From assembly GCF_000002235.5 (NCBI RefSeq), contig NW_022145549.1, positions 684,501 to 748,500 of the forward strand: a DNA stretch of 64,000 nucleotides, written 5' to 3'. The notes under the pieces are model-generated. The model saw only the letters and a list, made by a program, of their open reading frames with translations. It had not been told where the DNA came from and searched no databases. The translations under genes were made by a program, and so were the position numbers. Source of the stretch: Strongylocentrotus purpuratus (taxonomy: Eukaryota > Echinodermata > Echinoidea > Camarodonta > Strongylocentrotidae). This document shows positions 34,201-46,500 of this stretch, one piece after another (positions within the stretch are counted from its first letter, which is position 1; every line of letters starts with the position of its first letter).

Positions 34201-37200
34201 CTTGTTGAGATAATTCATGTTATCTATTTTAGTGATAGACACAACTTTGTGTTTGCTCTGATTCTCTGTATCACAAGCATGCCTTTTCTCATTTCCAGTC
34301 TACATGTAATGAGATTCTTGAAGATATATTTCCGGTAACAAGTTTTACCACTTACGCACTTGTATATTGTACATGATGTACATGTATAGGAGTAATTCAA
34401 TTGACATCATGTACGTGTACGTGGATACTTGTGTGGAGCTTTTATATTAATATCGGATTGTGAAATGTACCTTCTTTTTCAACTTTGATTTGTGGCAAAG
34501 AGTTTGAATTCTTGTAAACAATAAAAGGATAAATTCATTTTGACAAGAAATGTTTATTTGTGTCCGGTACACATTCAACTCTGTAGCCTTTTATTTAAGT
34601 GTAATACGCTTGTGAAATTGGGACATCCGGAAAGCAACACATAATGATGAGTAGAGGAGGTAAGATTGCGTTATTTTTGACAAAGAGTTTTGTCAACCTA
34701 GTTGTTATTTTGCCAATTTAAGTGCTACAGAATACAGATACTTTTATAAATGTAATGCTTCCTGGGAGAAATTTCAATAGTTCAAACATATTTGTGGCTT
34801 ACACCCAGTAAATAAGATCGATTGATCGATCTGTAATTGAAAAACAAGTCAGAAAAAATCTTGGAACCAGCGGGATTTGAACCTGCCACCTACTGCTTGC
34901 CGGGCAGCGACTCTACCAATTTACTGGGTGTAAGCCACAAATATGTTTAAACTATAGAATACAGATACTTGTACATTGTGTTTTATCGTCCATGTTTTGC
35001 TAGTTGCTACATTATAACTTTCTATTTGTTTCATATTCATGTTGATGAATGTTATGGATTACCTTCAAGTCACAGGCATTTCAGAATCTTCACATTTCTA
35101 TTTACTGGTAGTCATTTACCTGTATTTTTACTACTGTGATCTTTATGAAAGGAAGAAATGGAAAATTGAATTAAACTTTATTTAAAATTGAAATGAAATG
35201 TAAATTTCTGTTCCAGATTGTGCAAGAAAGAATTGATTTTGAGATTGAGCTATGTTCATAGGGAAATATATGTTTTTGAATAAACATTTTCAATATGGTG
35301 AAATACTCTAGTCCTACTTGTAGTGGTTTGAAATTTCATTCTAATGAGGAATTTTATCCTTCTTTAAATTCCATAAATATACTTACACGTATCATCATTG
35401 GTTAATTGGAACACCTGTATACATGTGTAGGTGCACAAACATGTACGGTATTCATTTGATTTGAATCAGTCACTAAAACTATCCCTTTTCTGTCTTTTTC
35501 ATTCCAGTTTTTAATGATGGAAAAAGAAAGGAGCTCATCTGCATTGATGGAACAATCCCTGTACTCTACAAAGGTTTGTATGAGGTTCTTCCTGATATAT
35601 CATCAAATATGTTGGACCTGAAATCTGCATTAGATATACTAGTGGAATCTCATCAGGCAAATTTTCGATTATATTTCAAATATATCAAATTAAATTAATT
35701 CGGCAAATAATGAATAACTGGTATAATTTTTTTTCAATTCATTGAAAGTAAAATGCTCTAAATTTGACAGTTCTGACAGAAATTAAATAAAGCGACTATG
35801 AGTACCGACCGTGTCTTGAGCCAGCCATCCTAGGTGCGTGTGTTACTCCACTCATACGTCACACGCCCATGGTCAGCGGCAGCACTTTCAAAACAATGGC
35901 TACATACACATACGCCGATTCAGCTACTCAAGGCCCTTAAATTTTATGATTTTTCTCTCTTTTGATGAATCTTTCATATGTGGCTCCTAGGAGTATATAG
36001 GAAGTTATTAATGCCCATTTAGACCAATCAATGTAGTTTGGGTTGAGTTTTCCTTTAACAGTCAGCAATGTGCATGTGGCAAAGGGATGAGGTCTTGATG
36101 CCTAGTTGTCTGGCATAGTGCTAAGATAATCTCTTCATGGACTTATAAACAACATCCACCATCTCTCCAACTGCAAACACCCTGTGCAGCACAAACACTT
36201 AGTCTTCCTCGCATACAGAAGCATTTTGAAATCTGCCCAGGAAGCCGATAAAGTTCACAAGCAGCGCTGAAAGAGGATCAACTTCACAATTTGCACTAAA
36301 AGATGATCAATTTCACAACCTGTCATTTTGCAGTGACCATCTCGGAAGTGCTTTATAATAAGAGATAGATTTTCTTTGTATTTTAATATTTTCAAGCTGC
36401 ATTATTGCACTTAATTCTCTTCTCTTCCTGACTCATCACATCTCATAATATCTTTGTATTTCAGCCAACACATACAACATCCCGATCTGTGTGTGGATCC
36501 TTGAGACGCACCCACACAACCCCCCTCTATGCTTTGTGCGTCCCACCAGTACCATGCTTATCAAGCCCTCTAAGCATGTAGATGCCAACGGAAGGGTCTA
36601 CCTGCCCTATCTACATGATTGGAAACCAGTAAGTAGAACATTTAAGTGAGAGAAACATGGTTAACCTTGAACCTGCTAACAAAGGTGAAAACTATCTTTA
36701 AACCCATTCTCTAATGCTTCATCTGTTACAAACTCAAGCACGGAGCAAATGTCTCTGGAGTAAGTATTGGATTACCTTTGCATCTCTATGATAATGCATC
36801 TCTTTCTGTCTTTGTTTCTTCACCAGAACAACTCCGATCTCGTTGGCCTGATCCAGGTCATGACGGTCGTCTTCGGAGAGAGCTCTCCCGTCTATGCCAA
36901 ATCAGCAGGGCAGCCGCCGCCCCGCCCCTCCTACACCCCGCAAGGATGTGGGATGCCCCAGCACCCCAGTTACCCCCAACCACAGCAATGTAAGTTGAGA
37001 CCAGAACAATATTTATGCATGTAACTATTATCTTGATTGGCCATTGTCAATTCGCAATCTTGGGTTTCACAATCCTTGCGCCCTCATTCGGTTCAGTTGC
37101 AACAGTCAGTAACAAATCAGCTTGCTAGTTATGTATCTCACTCTGATGAGACATCACCGGAAGCCCGCCTCGCTAGCTGCCGCTCGGTCCCCGCACATCA

Positions 37201-40200
37201 TCATTTCGTTTTTCGATCGGGATTAGATCGAGTTGACATTGTCATCATGGTCTTCTATTGTGAAGCTGCAGAATGCTATTCTCTTAAATGGATCATCATT
37301 CTTTGGTATATTTTTGTTGACCCGCTGGGGGCTCTCATGGTACGAACGTTGCTACCTCTGCTTTCTGTAACAGGGGCCAGGAGAATAGAGGGAATACTTT
37401 TGGGGTTTACGGGGTGTAAAATGTGCATGTACTGGTGTTATATGGACAATTTAAAGTGATACTGCCATTTGTTTTCTCTTTTAGTGTATAAACAAGTTAA
37501 ATAGTTCTGCACAAAATTTACACTCATCACTGGTTTGAAGTTTGGTCTGAAGTCAAAATTTAACAAAGGAAGTGAAAACAAGTTTCTTTTGTTACAGATG
37601 ACTTATACCTGGCTTCAGGTGTTAACTAAATGAATAGTATTCAACTATTCATGCCCATGAATGTAGGATCATATGTTGGTGAAACAATAAAAAGAAAGGG
37701 CAAAAATATGACAGGTTTAGTGATCGATACAACTTGGTTTAACTCTGGGACTTTATGTAAATTGGCAGGCTGAAAAAATATACAAATCCATAAATTCATT
37801 GATGTAATAGTGTTCAAGTCTTTCTTTCTCATACTCAAAAACCTTACCGATTTTCTGTGACATGACTGAAAAGCTATATATTTCCTTTCCAGCCTAACCG
37901 CTCACGATGGCGGTCTCCTGCGTTCTGAAATTTATCTCTTTAGAAAAATGAAAAAATATACATATATTTGTTATACTTGTTCGTATGCTTTTTATTATGG
38001 TTATTGTATAATATTATTAGACATGATTTGCCATGTATGTAATACTTATGTAAAAATCTATAACCTTGTATTTGTTATTTGAATGCAGAAATAAAATCAC
38101 TCAAACAAACAAACAAACAAACTTAGCCTAAAGAATAAGCCCCCATCTACTTCTACCCACTTTATCTGCAGCCTCCTTTATGCCGATGCCGATGCCAGCC
38201 CCAGCCAATGCTTCCAGCGGCTACTCCCAGCCCCAGTACCCCCCTTCCACCAACTACCAGCCCCCTGCTGTAGGTGGTAGTGGGTACACCCCTGGCTACC
38301 AGGGCTCGTCAGGTTACCCCTACCCATACCAGCCAGGCCAGTCTACTCCAAGCCAGCAGACGCAAAGCCAGCCGTCTTACAGCCCTGCCGCTATGGCTAC
38401 AGCTAGCACTGCAGGTTAGTTAAAGTTCTATCTATCTAAGTATCTTCTCCCGGTTCGGAGGTTCAGAGATTGCAACATCTCTCCATTTCACTCTATCTTC
38501 TGCCATTCTGGTGCACTCTTGCAGTTTTAGTCCACTCCAGCTCTTGACATTCTCTTCCCAGTTGATTCTAGGTCTCCCTCTCGGTCTAGTAATTCCTTCC
38601 ACTCTTCCCTCCAATACATCCTTAAAGCTAAACTTTAGTACTGGTAATGCGATTGCATTGTGAAAGAAAAGGTGTGGAAAGGATCAGAAAAAGTTGATCA
38701 TGTAGAATGTAAGTATTGGTGTGCACTGCAAGGTTCTAGAGTCATCAAAATCATAATAAATTTGACCGAGTCTTGGTAAAGTAACACGCACCGTACACAG
38801 AAAGCTATATATGGGACAACACGCATGTTGTCGGGGCTGGTACTACCTTGATTTCCTTGTCTTTCTATGCTCATTACTCAGCCAGTATACATTTTCTTCC
38901 AAAATTGTTTGGCACATGACATTTATTTGTAATCTTGAACATTCGGTGTAAGTTTCGTTTGATTCTGTGAGAATTCATTTTCTTTTTTTACCAGTACTGG
39001 AGTTTATCTTTAAGGGGTTTTGGTGCCTTTTAACATGACCAAAGTCCAATTTCAAGCTAACTTCATTCCATTCCAGTATTAAAGTCAATTTCTGTACAAT
39101 CTGATGTAAACACAGAAATGAATGAGGCAGATGCAGATTTATGATTATAAGGCAATGACCATTATGATAATTCCATTCCTAGGCATATAAATGCTCTTCT
39201 ATGTTTGGACTATGAATAGTTATTTCATTGTGCCTGAAACAAAAATAAGGTACATGATTTCTGAGGTTTACAGAAAAGATATACATATATAACCAGAGCC
39301 GAATTCGTATAAACAAGATGTTGTAAAGATTAGACCCCAGAAGTTCACTTAGAAAGAGGAGACCTACTGCAAACCTACAGAATAATGACACAAATCAGTT
39401 TTCAGTTTGCTAACTATGATAGAACAAGAGGCCATTCCATGAAGTTAGCCAAAACAAGATGCCGCCTTGACATCAGGAATAATTTCTATAGCCAGAGAGT
39501 TGTAAATAAGGGAAACAAGCTGCCACAAACTTCCATTGATGCTCCCACACTCCTAAGCTTCAAACAACAACTATCCAACCTAGGTTTTTAAATGGGTCCT
39601 ATGGGACCCCCTTAACCCTGCCACACCACACTATCTACGGGATCTTCATCACCACGATGGCGAGGTGTGGCCTTCAAGGCATATTCAAGCTATATATTAT
39701 AATTCCCTGCAAAGATAGTATTATAGAAACGGTTAACTTACACAGTTTAATAGTAGTCAAACAATAAACATTGTATTTTCTTATGCAGGTTCACATCCAC
39801 CAGTTAGTAGTCAAAGTAGTTTATCAGACGATGCTATCAAGGCCTCACTCCAGTCAGCTGTAGAGGACAAACTCAAGAGAAAACTCAAGGAGAACTCAGA
39901 AAAATTCCAGGTAATTCAATTAAAAGAAGCATTTTGCTATGTTTGATTTTCAACAAGATGGAGTTAATTTTATTTGTTTTTGATGATTCAAAACCTCACA
40001 ATTATTGTATTTATAACCTTAATTATTAATTAACATATCCAGATATCATTAAAATGACTCAGTAACATTGCCTCAGATTCTGAAACAAAATCCTTGATTT
40101 AGCTCATGCTGCAATCATAATTATAAACCTTAAGGTCATACTTGAATCCCATGACTTTTACAAGCCAATCGCTTGTCTGATTATCAAGATATTTATGATT

Positions 40201-42611
40201 GGAAATCAAAATTTCATTTTTCGTTTTCCTAATGGTTTTTATAATACTACAGTCTATTGGGAAAAATGAGTATGGTAAAACCGGTCACCAAGATTTTTAC
40301 TATTTTGAGGCATTTCTTGATCATTTTGAAGCGCAATTTGTCTAGGGCTTCAATATTACACCATATCACAGACATTGATAACATGTAGGGCCGCGCATCT
40401 CAGATTTAACATTGTTAAACGATGCCTTTAATTAGAAAGATTTAACCTGATGTTTTTATGTATGATGTCTTTCAGGCTGAGATGGATTCACTGACGGCTA
40501 CCAAGGAGAAGCTGAAGAATGGTCAGAGGAAACTAGAAGAAATCATCAACCAGCTGGAGTCAGAAACGGTTTGTAATGCTCTCAGAAGTATTTCACCTCC
40601 TGTTTACCACGTTTATAGATTGATGTAAAAGGGCTATAATGCAAATGCTTTTAGATTATCATGACTTTCAATATTAATGCTACAACAAACGGACCAAATG
40701 ATACTTCTAAAGGGCAAGTCGGGCCCATGAGCAAGTTGAAATGAATAAAGAAAGAAAAATCAAACATACAAAACAGTGATAGTTTCATCAAAATCGGATG
40801 TAAAATATGAAAGTTTGGCATAATTTCATGAGACAGTGATATGTATCACATCTAGGCGGTATGCAAATTAGCAACTTTTCTGCTCTTGGAATCTAAATCA
40901 TGGCTTGAATTCTCATGGAATATGTGCAGAACACCCATCACTGTAACTCATTATAGGACATTTTCATACAGTCTGATTTTCAAAACAAAAACAAAATTGA
41001 CATTTTATAAACAACATAATTATGGGGAAAGTGAGGGGATGACATCATCAACTCGCCATTTGCATACAGCCTATTTGATATATATCACCGTTTCATGAAA
41101 TAATGTGAAACTTTAAAATTCCACATCCTCTTACTGTTTGTCCGATTTGGATAAACTTTCATTGTTTTTGTTTGTTCAATTTTTCTCTATTTCTTCAATT
41201 GAACTTGCAAATGGGTCTGACTTGCTGTTTTGTAATTGGCTTATATCTGCTAGAGAGCTGTCTTAAGCTTAAGTTAAAATACTTAGCCAAAAGATTCTAC
41301 TTGAATACCAAAGTTGGATAAGTATTTTATCTGAGCTGAAAATGAGTAAAATACTCCTATTTCTGACATACATGTACATGTAAGTGTTAAACTGAATACA
41401 GACCAAGAGCAGTTGTCATCTGATCAAATGTTGGAGCACCATTAAATCGAATCGTTTCTTGATTTGCTAACTTTTGATTCATACTGATCCACAGGCTGAA
41501 GTGCGTCAGAACACACAGTTACTGAAACAGAAGGATGAGGAGATAAAGGCAGCGCTTTCTAAGATGGAGGGTCGTGATGAGTTAGATCTGGATGACTCTG
41601 TAGTACCGACAGCACCACTATACAAACAGTAAGTATTCCACCATCTTGTGTGTTTTACTTAGATGTTTGTAAGGGCTAGAGAAGCCTTTCTTTTTGCTTG
41701 AAATTAAAAATGAGTATGAAGTTTAAAGTTTGATACCATTGCACAACTATTCCCCCCCCCCCCCCTGGAGCATGAATTTATAGAATTGGAATTTCATGAC
41801 TGTGAAATATTTAGATGCTTCATGAAAATCTAAGCTGCAAATGTGCAGTATATTTGCATGACTGTGTAATGATTTTTCAAATGCTATTCTGATACGAGTT
41901 TCATAAGTCCATTTGAAATGTTGATCTTTTTATTTGTGATCTCTTCCAGATTGCTGAACTTGTTTGCAGAAGAGATGACGATTGAAGACACCTACTATTA
42001 CTTAATGGAAGGACTCAAGAAGGATGTCATTAGCATAGATGAATTCACAAAGGTGCATACTGGAGATGATGTTTGGATATGAAAGTTGTGTTGGAGGATG
42101 AATTGATTGACAGTGATTTGCTTGGTAATGTGGATGACAAAAACTGATAAAGATGATGATGATGATGAATCATGTTTTGATAACATGCTTTTTAGCTATA
42201 TGAATTCTAGTGCTATTTTATGAAGGTGGTGATGGTGGTGATGTTGGATATGTTGATAATTTTTATAATGACGTTGATGATGATGATAACAAATATGTTT
42301 ATGATGTTGACATTGTTTGACAGCGCTGTGGCTGTGATATTTGATGATGGTATTGATGTATCAGAATAATCTTGCTGCTGCCGGTGGTGATGATGACCAA
42401 CAATAGATGTTTTTAATGATCACACAGTATTTGCACTTCAGTGATATGATGTTAGTTGATGTTGATGATGGTGGTGGTGGGGATGTCGGTGGTGGTGGTG
42501 GGGGTGGTGGTGGTGGTGGTGGTGGTGGTGGTGGTGGTGGTGGTGGTGGTGGTGGTGGGGGGGGGGGGGGGGGTGGTGGTGGTGGTGGTGGTGGTGGTGG
42601 TGGTGGGGTGG

Positions 42612-42643
<32 letters not shown>

Positions 42644-42718
42644 GTGGTGGTGTTGGTGTTGATGGTGGTGGTGGGGGTGGTGGTGGTGGTGGGGGTGGTG
42701 GTGGGGTGGTGGTGGTGG

Positions 42719-42754
<36 letters not shown>

Positions 42755-43031
42755 GGTTGGTGATGGTGGTGGTGGTGGTGGCGGCGGAGGCGGATGCAAT
42801 GATGATGAAGATGAGTAATAAATATAAGGTAAATATTGGTAACATGATGGCAGCGATATGAGTTTAGTAGTATTAATGATATCACTTATCCAAACAAATC
42901 ACCTAACCTAAGCTCATTCCTTTACTTTTCTGCAGAATGTAAGAGAACTGTCGAGAAAGCAGTTCTTACTACGAGCTCACATACAGAAAGTCAGACAAAC
43001 AGCAGGATTGCGAGAGATCACGCCGTTATGA
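28292..43031 (+). CDS. TSG101: TSG101, ESCRT-I subunit, complete in eleven coding exons
   Basis: TSG101 binds ubiquitinated cargo and P(T/S)AP motifs at endosomes and recruits the later ESCRT machinery. Exons: 28292-28342, 32554-32638, 35508-35573, 36465-36628, 36827-36989, 38172-38414, 39789-39910, 40476-40568, 41495-41628, 41950-42052, 42936-43031. All are GT-AG with consistent phase, giving 439 residues. The N-terminal UEV domain (about 1-150) includes [10 protein letters not shown] (69-78), [19 protein letters not shown] (104-122) and [12 protein letters not shown]; as in the family, Tyr occupies the place of the E2 catalytic Cys. A Pro/Gly/Tyr/Gln-rich linker (about 150-260) has a PMPMPAP run. 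A coiled coil follows (about 270-355), then VPTAPLYKQ with the conserved internal PTAP (367-370), and a steadiness box to the C terminus ([14 protein letters not shown]). The start is chosen because the ATG context is ACCATGG and the peptide aligns with the usual N-terminal helix. TGA is at 43029. Confidence 0.97.
28343..29781. other. TSG101 intron 1, left part
   Basis: A retroposon-like 3' tail ending in (ATTGA)n lies at about 28451-28567. The rest is unassigned. Confidence 0.3.
29782..30176. repeat. TTAA-flanked MITE, copy 4, TSG101 intron 1
   Basis: It runs from TTAAAGATAAAGACCAGTTT to ACTGGTTTTTATCTTTAA, with TTAA at both edges. The interior closely matches the copy at 11615, including TATGTTTTGACTAATACATG. 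Confidence 0.85.
30612..31011. repeat. ACAGTCAAACCTG-family TIR element, interrupted by a SINE
   Basis: The termini TACAGTCAAACCTGCTTC and AAAGACAGGTTTCACTGTA carry TA at both edges. The interior TTTTTTGTTTCCCTTGAAAA and CTTTTCTTGTCTCCCTTGG match the neighbour at 31075. A family-D SINE (30737-30919) sits inside with a 13-base duplication of ATTAAAAGGAACC. Confidence 0.8.
30737..30919 (+). mobile_element. tRNA-derived SINE, family D, with 13-bp target duplication
   Basis: The head has TGGTCTGGTGGTAGAG (A box region), GCCCGGCAAGC and GGTTCAAGTCCC (B box). The tail is TTACTGGGTGTAAGCCACAA followed by ATATGTTTAAATCATC. ATTAAAAGGAACC occurs directly on both sides (30724-30736, 30920-30932), while the sister copy at 31075 has the uninterrupted sequence. 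This proves target-primed insertion. Confidence 0.88.
31430..31828. repeat. TIR element with AGGC(G)CGTCTTCATCA ends, copy 2, nested in the 5' LTR
   Basis: It runs from AGGCACGTTGTCATCATC to GTAGTGAAGACAGGCCT and matches 16945-17316 along its length, including CCCGCTATTTCTGATTTGGG. Removing it leaves an LTR of about 310 bases, a more usual size. Confidence 0.8.
32213..32412 (+). pseudogene. gag fragment of the LTR element
   Basis: This is about 65 codons from ATG. The order of tryptophans, the FELH segment and the [15 protein letters not shown] block resemble the N-terminal gag region of Ty3/gypsy elements. The frame then runs into 3' LTR sequence, so the product would be truncated. Confidence 0.7.
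32972..33496. repeat. TIR element with TTTTCACACTGG ends, uninterrupted copy
   Basis: It runs from ATACTCTTTTCACACTGG to CCAGTGTGAAAACGGTAT. Internally, GCTTAACCCCGTACT and AGTACGGGGTTAAGC are inverted, and the CTAACCCCGTACTATAGGTG motif recurs. It serves as the empty-site reference for the MITE at 20933. Confidence 0.8.
34744..34955 (-). mobile_element. Family-D SINE with inverted 5' end (foldback)
   Basis: The minus strand carries the family-D head (GGTAGAGTCGCTGCCCGGC, GGTTCAAATCCCGC) and tail. In place of the normal 5' start, an inverted copy of the element's own 3' end is present: AAACATATTTGTGGCTTACA at 34784 pairs with its complement ending 34948 over 30 perfect bases, extended by ATAGTT. 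A 15-base direct repeat AGAATACAGATACTT flanks the whole (34729-34743, 34956-34970). Confidence 0.8.
35574..36464. other. TSG101 intron 3
   Basis: No repeat family was recognised and there is no exon. Confidence 0.4.
36990..38171. other. TSG101 intron 5
   Basis: It holds a 140-codon open frame (37037-37459) with no recognisable domain, and a retroposon-like 3' end at about 37960-38124 with AATAAA followed by (CAAA)n. Confidence 0.35.
38432..38620 (-). pseudogene. LINE ORF2 C-terminal fragment in TSG101 intron 6
   Basis: The open frame has the pattern [12 protein letters not shown], then MAEDRVKWR, which is the usual C-terminal tail of non-LTR retrotransposon ORF2. It is cut off at 38621 by the TTAA MITE that follows. 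Antisense to TSG101. Confidence 0.65.
38622..39013. repeat. TTAA-flanked MITE, copy 5, TSG101 intron 6
   Basis: It runs from TTAAAGCTAAACTTTAGTAC to GTACTGGAGTTTATCTTTAA and matches the 20933 copy in reverse orientation over its whole length. Confidence 0.85.
39385..39740 (+). pseudogene. Second LINE ORF2 C-terminal fragment, TSG101 intron 6
   Basis: The frame 39385-39591 carries [46 protein letters not shown], a pattern shared by the extreme C terminus of CR1-like non-LTR retrotransposons (normally WN.LP). A 3' UTR segment follows to about 39740. It is 5'-truncated. Confidence 0.7.
40714..41225. repeat. Long-arm TIR element in TSG101 intron 8
   Basis: Arms of roughly 170-190 bases pair imperfectly: GCAAGTCGGGCCCATGAGCA, ATCAAAATCGGATG, TTTCATGAGACAGTGATATG on the left, complementary to blocks ending GACTTGC on the right. 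It is non-coding. The acceptor of exon 9 is 270 bases downstream. Confidence 0.7.
42460..42800. repeat. (GGT)n/(GAT)n microsatellite in TSG101 intron 10
   Basis: There are about 320 bases of GGT with blocks of pure G (42557-42573) and GAT. Long open frames on both strands here (poly-Gly, poly-His, poly-Pro) are artefacts of the repeat. Confidence 0.95.
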
Positions 43032-45894
43032 GACCACTGTTCAATCACTTTTAGGAAAAATATGTAAATTTTATGATATAAACATGTGTAATATATTGAA
43101 CGGTTTTAGCTTGAATAATCTTGGGGTAATTAGACACACTAGCTTGAAATAGCATTGATGATTATCAAGCATTTGGCATACTTGCCTAAGAGTTCGCATA
43201 TTCTGATATTTTTTATATTCTTATAAATGCAGCTGTAAGTGACTTTACTCTACTCCTTAACAATAATCAGCATTTGTTGCAACTTTGCTCTATTAAGTTT
43301 TATTGCAGTTCCCAGTTGAAAAAAAGTTTCAACTGAAAGAAACCTTTTCTGTTGTGAACAGATAGTCAATTCTTCACTCTACATAAATTGTTGCTGGGTA
43401 GGACAAACATGGTGGCTAGTCTATATAACCTAACAACACGTAAAGTATGCAATTGACATTGTGATTATTGAAAGACAATTATTTGTAACAGGTGAATGAA
43501 ATAATTTGTAATTGGCACTTAACAGAGATATGTGCATTAAATTTCATTACATCTTACTCCATCAGGAAGGTATTATCTAGATTGAAAGATCATGAGACAC
43601 ACTACATTTGATACTATTTGATAACTGTTGATAATAGACCTGTTAACTAATGTATTTTAATTCATGCATGTTTCTCTCCCTATTGACTTGTTCCCAACCA
43701 TTTTAATCACAATCACAATTTGCATACCTAATTGTTGCAATCCATGAAAGCTTCTTTCTGTTAAAAAGCCTGTTCATAAAGATTTGCAAAAATATAACGT
43801 CATGAAAGTTTTTGGTTTTACGTTTATTCTTTAGTAATTCTTAAATATGCATCTAATTCAATTACATGACCTAAATGGTCTATTTAGATTTTTAGTAGCA
43901 TTTCAAAAGGCAGTCATGTTATTTCCTAGACTTTCTTTGAAATACATATAAATATAGAATGTTTTCTATATTGCACACTTTTCAAGCTAATTTTTAATTA
44001 TAACATTTTACAAGCACATCTGTGACAGATTTTTCATATCTTCACAATATTAAATTGCCTTTCAATCCGTAGTCCTATGTGAACATCATATTTTGGTTTT
44101 TATTGAAATAATTCAAGCAATATACTGCTATTTTGTTGTAAATTTAATTAAAGAAAATTCCTATGACTAAGTGATAATTAGTTCAAAGTATTCTTTTGAC
44201 AATATATCTCTAATCATATGCATTTTTGCTGCCATTGGTTTACTTTATAATTTAGATGGTGTATATATTTCATTCAACTTAGTGATAAATCTGTACATGA
44301 CAAATAAAAAAGAGGAACAAATAATACCCCCACACATACCCCTTTATTCTCAATGACGGGTGTCGAGACAATTTTTGTTTCCACTTTTGGGATTTGCTGA
44401 AGTGTAGATGAAATATTCTAGGGTAATTTAAAAAAAAAAAAAATCTTACTATTCTGAAATTTCAATTACGATTTATTTATTTCACTCATTTGTAAGATTT
44501 ATTGTTTGCTTGTAGTTGTCATGATAAAGAATTTTACCATTAATACGCATCTCATCCATTAAATGAGCATTGAGGATAACTCTACCTATCACTGGTTAAG
44601 GGATAAATGTAGTTTTATATCATGAAATAGTGAAATATTTCTTTCTGCTTGTAAATTGTGTATACATGTATCCTTTGATTAAATAAAAACTGATGTAAAT
44701 TCCACGTAATTGTTTTCAAATTATTTTGTGATAGGCTTAGCTAAGTAAAATGTTGCTGTTTATGATTATGGTTTTATTTGTTGTGCATATCGGAGAGGAC
44801 CTAAAGCCATCGGCCGTCTGGTTGCAATAATTACAAGCATTTATGCTTTCTTAGCAGTCAGGTCAAATAACCACCACCATTCATTCATTCATTCATTCAT
44901 ATATTGATATTTGAACAAGAAAGGCTCTTCCGTTGCCAACTGTTATCTTGGGCTACTTTTTAGAAAGCACTACGCTTTTTACAATTTAACCAATCTTTGA
45001 AAATAAACTGCACCTCAAGAAAAATCATAATACTCAAGATTGCACTATAGAAGTAAATTTTCACTTTTGAATTAAGCCATGCCCATGGTCACAACCGGCC
45101 GTGTACCCCTCTGTGTGCTTTACAAAGGATTTCGTCCTTGCGTCGGACACACGGGTCTTCATGTTTTGTGAAGGCACGCAGAACACGCAAAGCGCACGCA
45201 GGAGGTTTTTTTTCCTTCGACATGTCCAATAATTTCTGCTTGTCAAGTTTTTAATTTGTTTATGAAGAGATGCAACACTTTCAGACGTTGTACTATTTTG
45301 CAAACCCTGCAAGGGCTTTTTGCGAGCATTTCCCGGACTTTCCATGTTTCAAAAATAAGAAAAGTGCTCCAGGCTAAAACATTTTTATTTCATTTCCACA
45401 TGCCTTTATGTTTGGTTAAAAAATACTGTAGATCATCTCACTCTGTATCTCTTCTCTTCGTAGCAAACGTCTTAAGCTTAGGTGCATTTGATATAGGGCC
45501 TACCGATATATCAATATTATAATCATATGTACAATTCAATTTATGTGTGCTGTACAGATTTTTATTTAACCATTATTCAGATTCAAATTCTGATTCACTT
45601 AAAAAAAAAAAAAAAATTCAACTAATCATACAATTGGTGCATAACAACGATAACATTAATTACTTCGGATTAAAATAATGTGTTTCATAAATCTGAGTAA
45701 ATAGTAAATAAACTTAAATAATTTCACAATGTACACAGGATATATGATACAAAAGCTATGAGGAAACATGATTCTTTGAAAACAGTAGGACAAGCTAAAA
45801 AGCTAACCTCGTATATATAGACATTGACTTCGCCACAGAGACAAATTAGGTGATCTGCTGCTTTGATCGAGACATAATACATGTAGAAACTCAA
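43032..45894. other. TSG101 3' UTR and downstream intergenic sequence
   Basis: AATAAA hexamers at 44303 and 44682 are candidate poly(A) signals for TSG101; the second is followed by GT-rich sequence. A partial copy of the 5961 TIR element is at about 43388-43520. A 94-codon minus frame at 45061-45345 is not recognised. Confidence 0.4.
44791..44880 (+). mobile_element. tRNA-derived SINE, family C, 5'-truncated
   Basis: GGAGAGGACCTAAAGCC, GCATTTATGCTTTCTTAGC and AAATAACCACCACC match the 3' part of the copy at 47440-47643. It ends in a (CATT)n tail to about 44901. Confidence 0.6.
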
Positions 45895-46067
45895 TGGCCC
45901 GAATTCTCAAAGGAGGTTTGTCTACAAAAACCTCCTTTTGTTTCGCCAAACCTCCTTTTGTTCTTTTGTTCTTTACAAACCCGGTTGGTATAAAACGCGT
46001 AAAAACGCGTCATATGACGTACGAAAACCAAGGTTTGTCGACAAACCTCCTTTGTGAATTCGGGCCA
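45895..46067. repeat. 173-bp TIR element with TGGCCCGAATT ends
   Basis: TGGCCCGAATTCTCAAAGGA, then GGTTTGTCTAC, on the left pairs with GTCGACAAACC, then TCCTTTGTGAATTCGGGCCA, on the right. The centre has AAAACGCGTAAAAACGCGT. It is non-coding. Confidence 0.75.
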
Positions 46068-46375
46068 ATTAATGGGTGTGACCAAACGTTAACCCATGAC
46101 ATCAAGGTTATAAATATCGTTCAGAAATGACAATGTATGACGGAAATAATTATGGTAAATAATAGAAATTAACAAAATGGCGCTTGGATGACGTCACGCA
46201 TCACAAATCTCTACGATATGATCAATAATCATGCATATGGCACATGTCATGAAAATGTCATTGTATTGTCAATAATCATGACATTCATGGGATATGAAGC
46301 GAACAAAATCCATACAGAAAGAAAAGGGGACAAAAAGAAGGGCAAATCAATAGGCGCCCTGCCACGCTACGCGAC

Positions 46376-46415
<40 letters not shown>

Positions 46416-46500
46416 AGTGCCATATCGTTTGACTTTGGCAATCATGCTGTCCACAACCCTCGGCTCCTAGCCTTCTGTATTAGTACCACTTCCAGTTCTT

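Larger units (their letters stand above)
32639..35507. other. TSG101 intron 2
   Basis: It contains a TIR element (32972-33496), a G run near 33533-33553, a palindromic SINE (34744-34955) and otherwise AT-rich unassigned sequence. Confidence 0.6.

Noticed and set aside
37037..37459. 140-codon open frame in TSG101 intron 5
   Set aside because: There is no recognisable domain, no splice evidence and ordinary intron composition.
42361..42885. Long poly-His, poly-Pro and poly-Gly open frames
   Set aside because: They are translations of the GGT/GAT microsatellite in TSG101 intron 10.
45061..45345. 94-codon minus-strand frame
   Set aside because: It has no domain and no splice context, and its length is within chance expectation for this amount of sequence.
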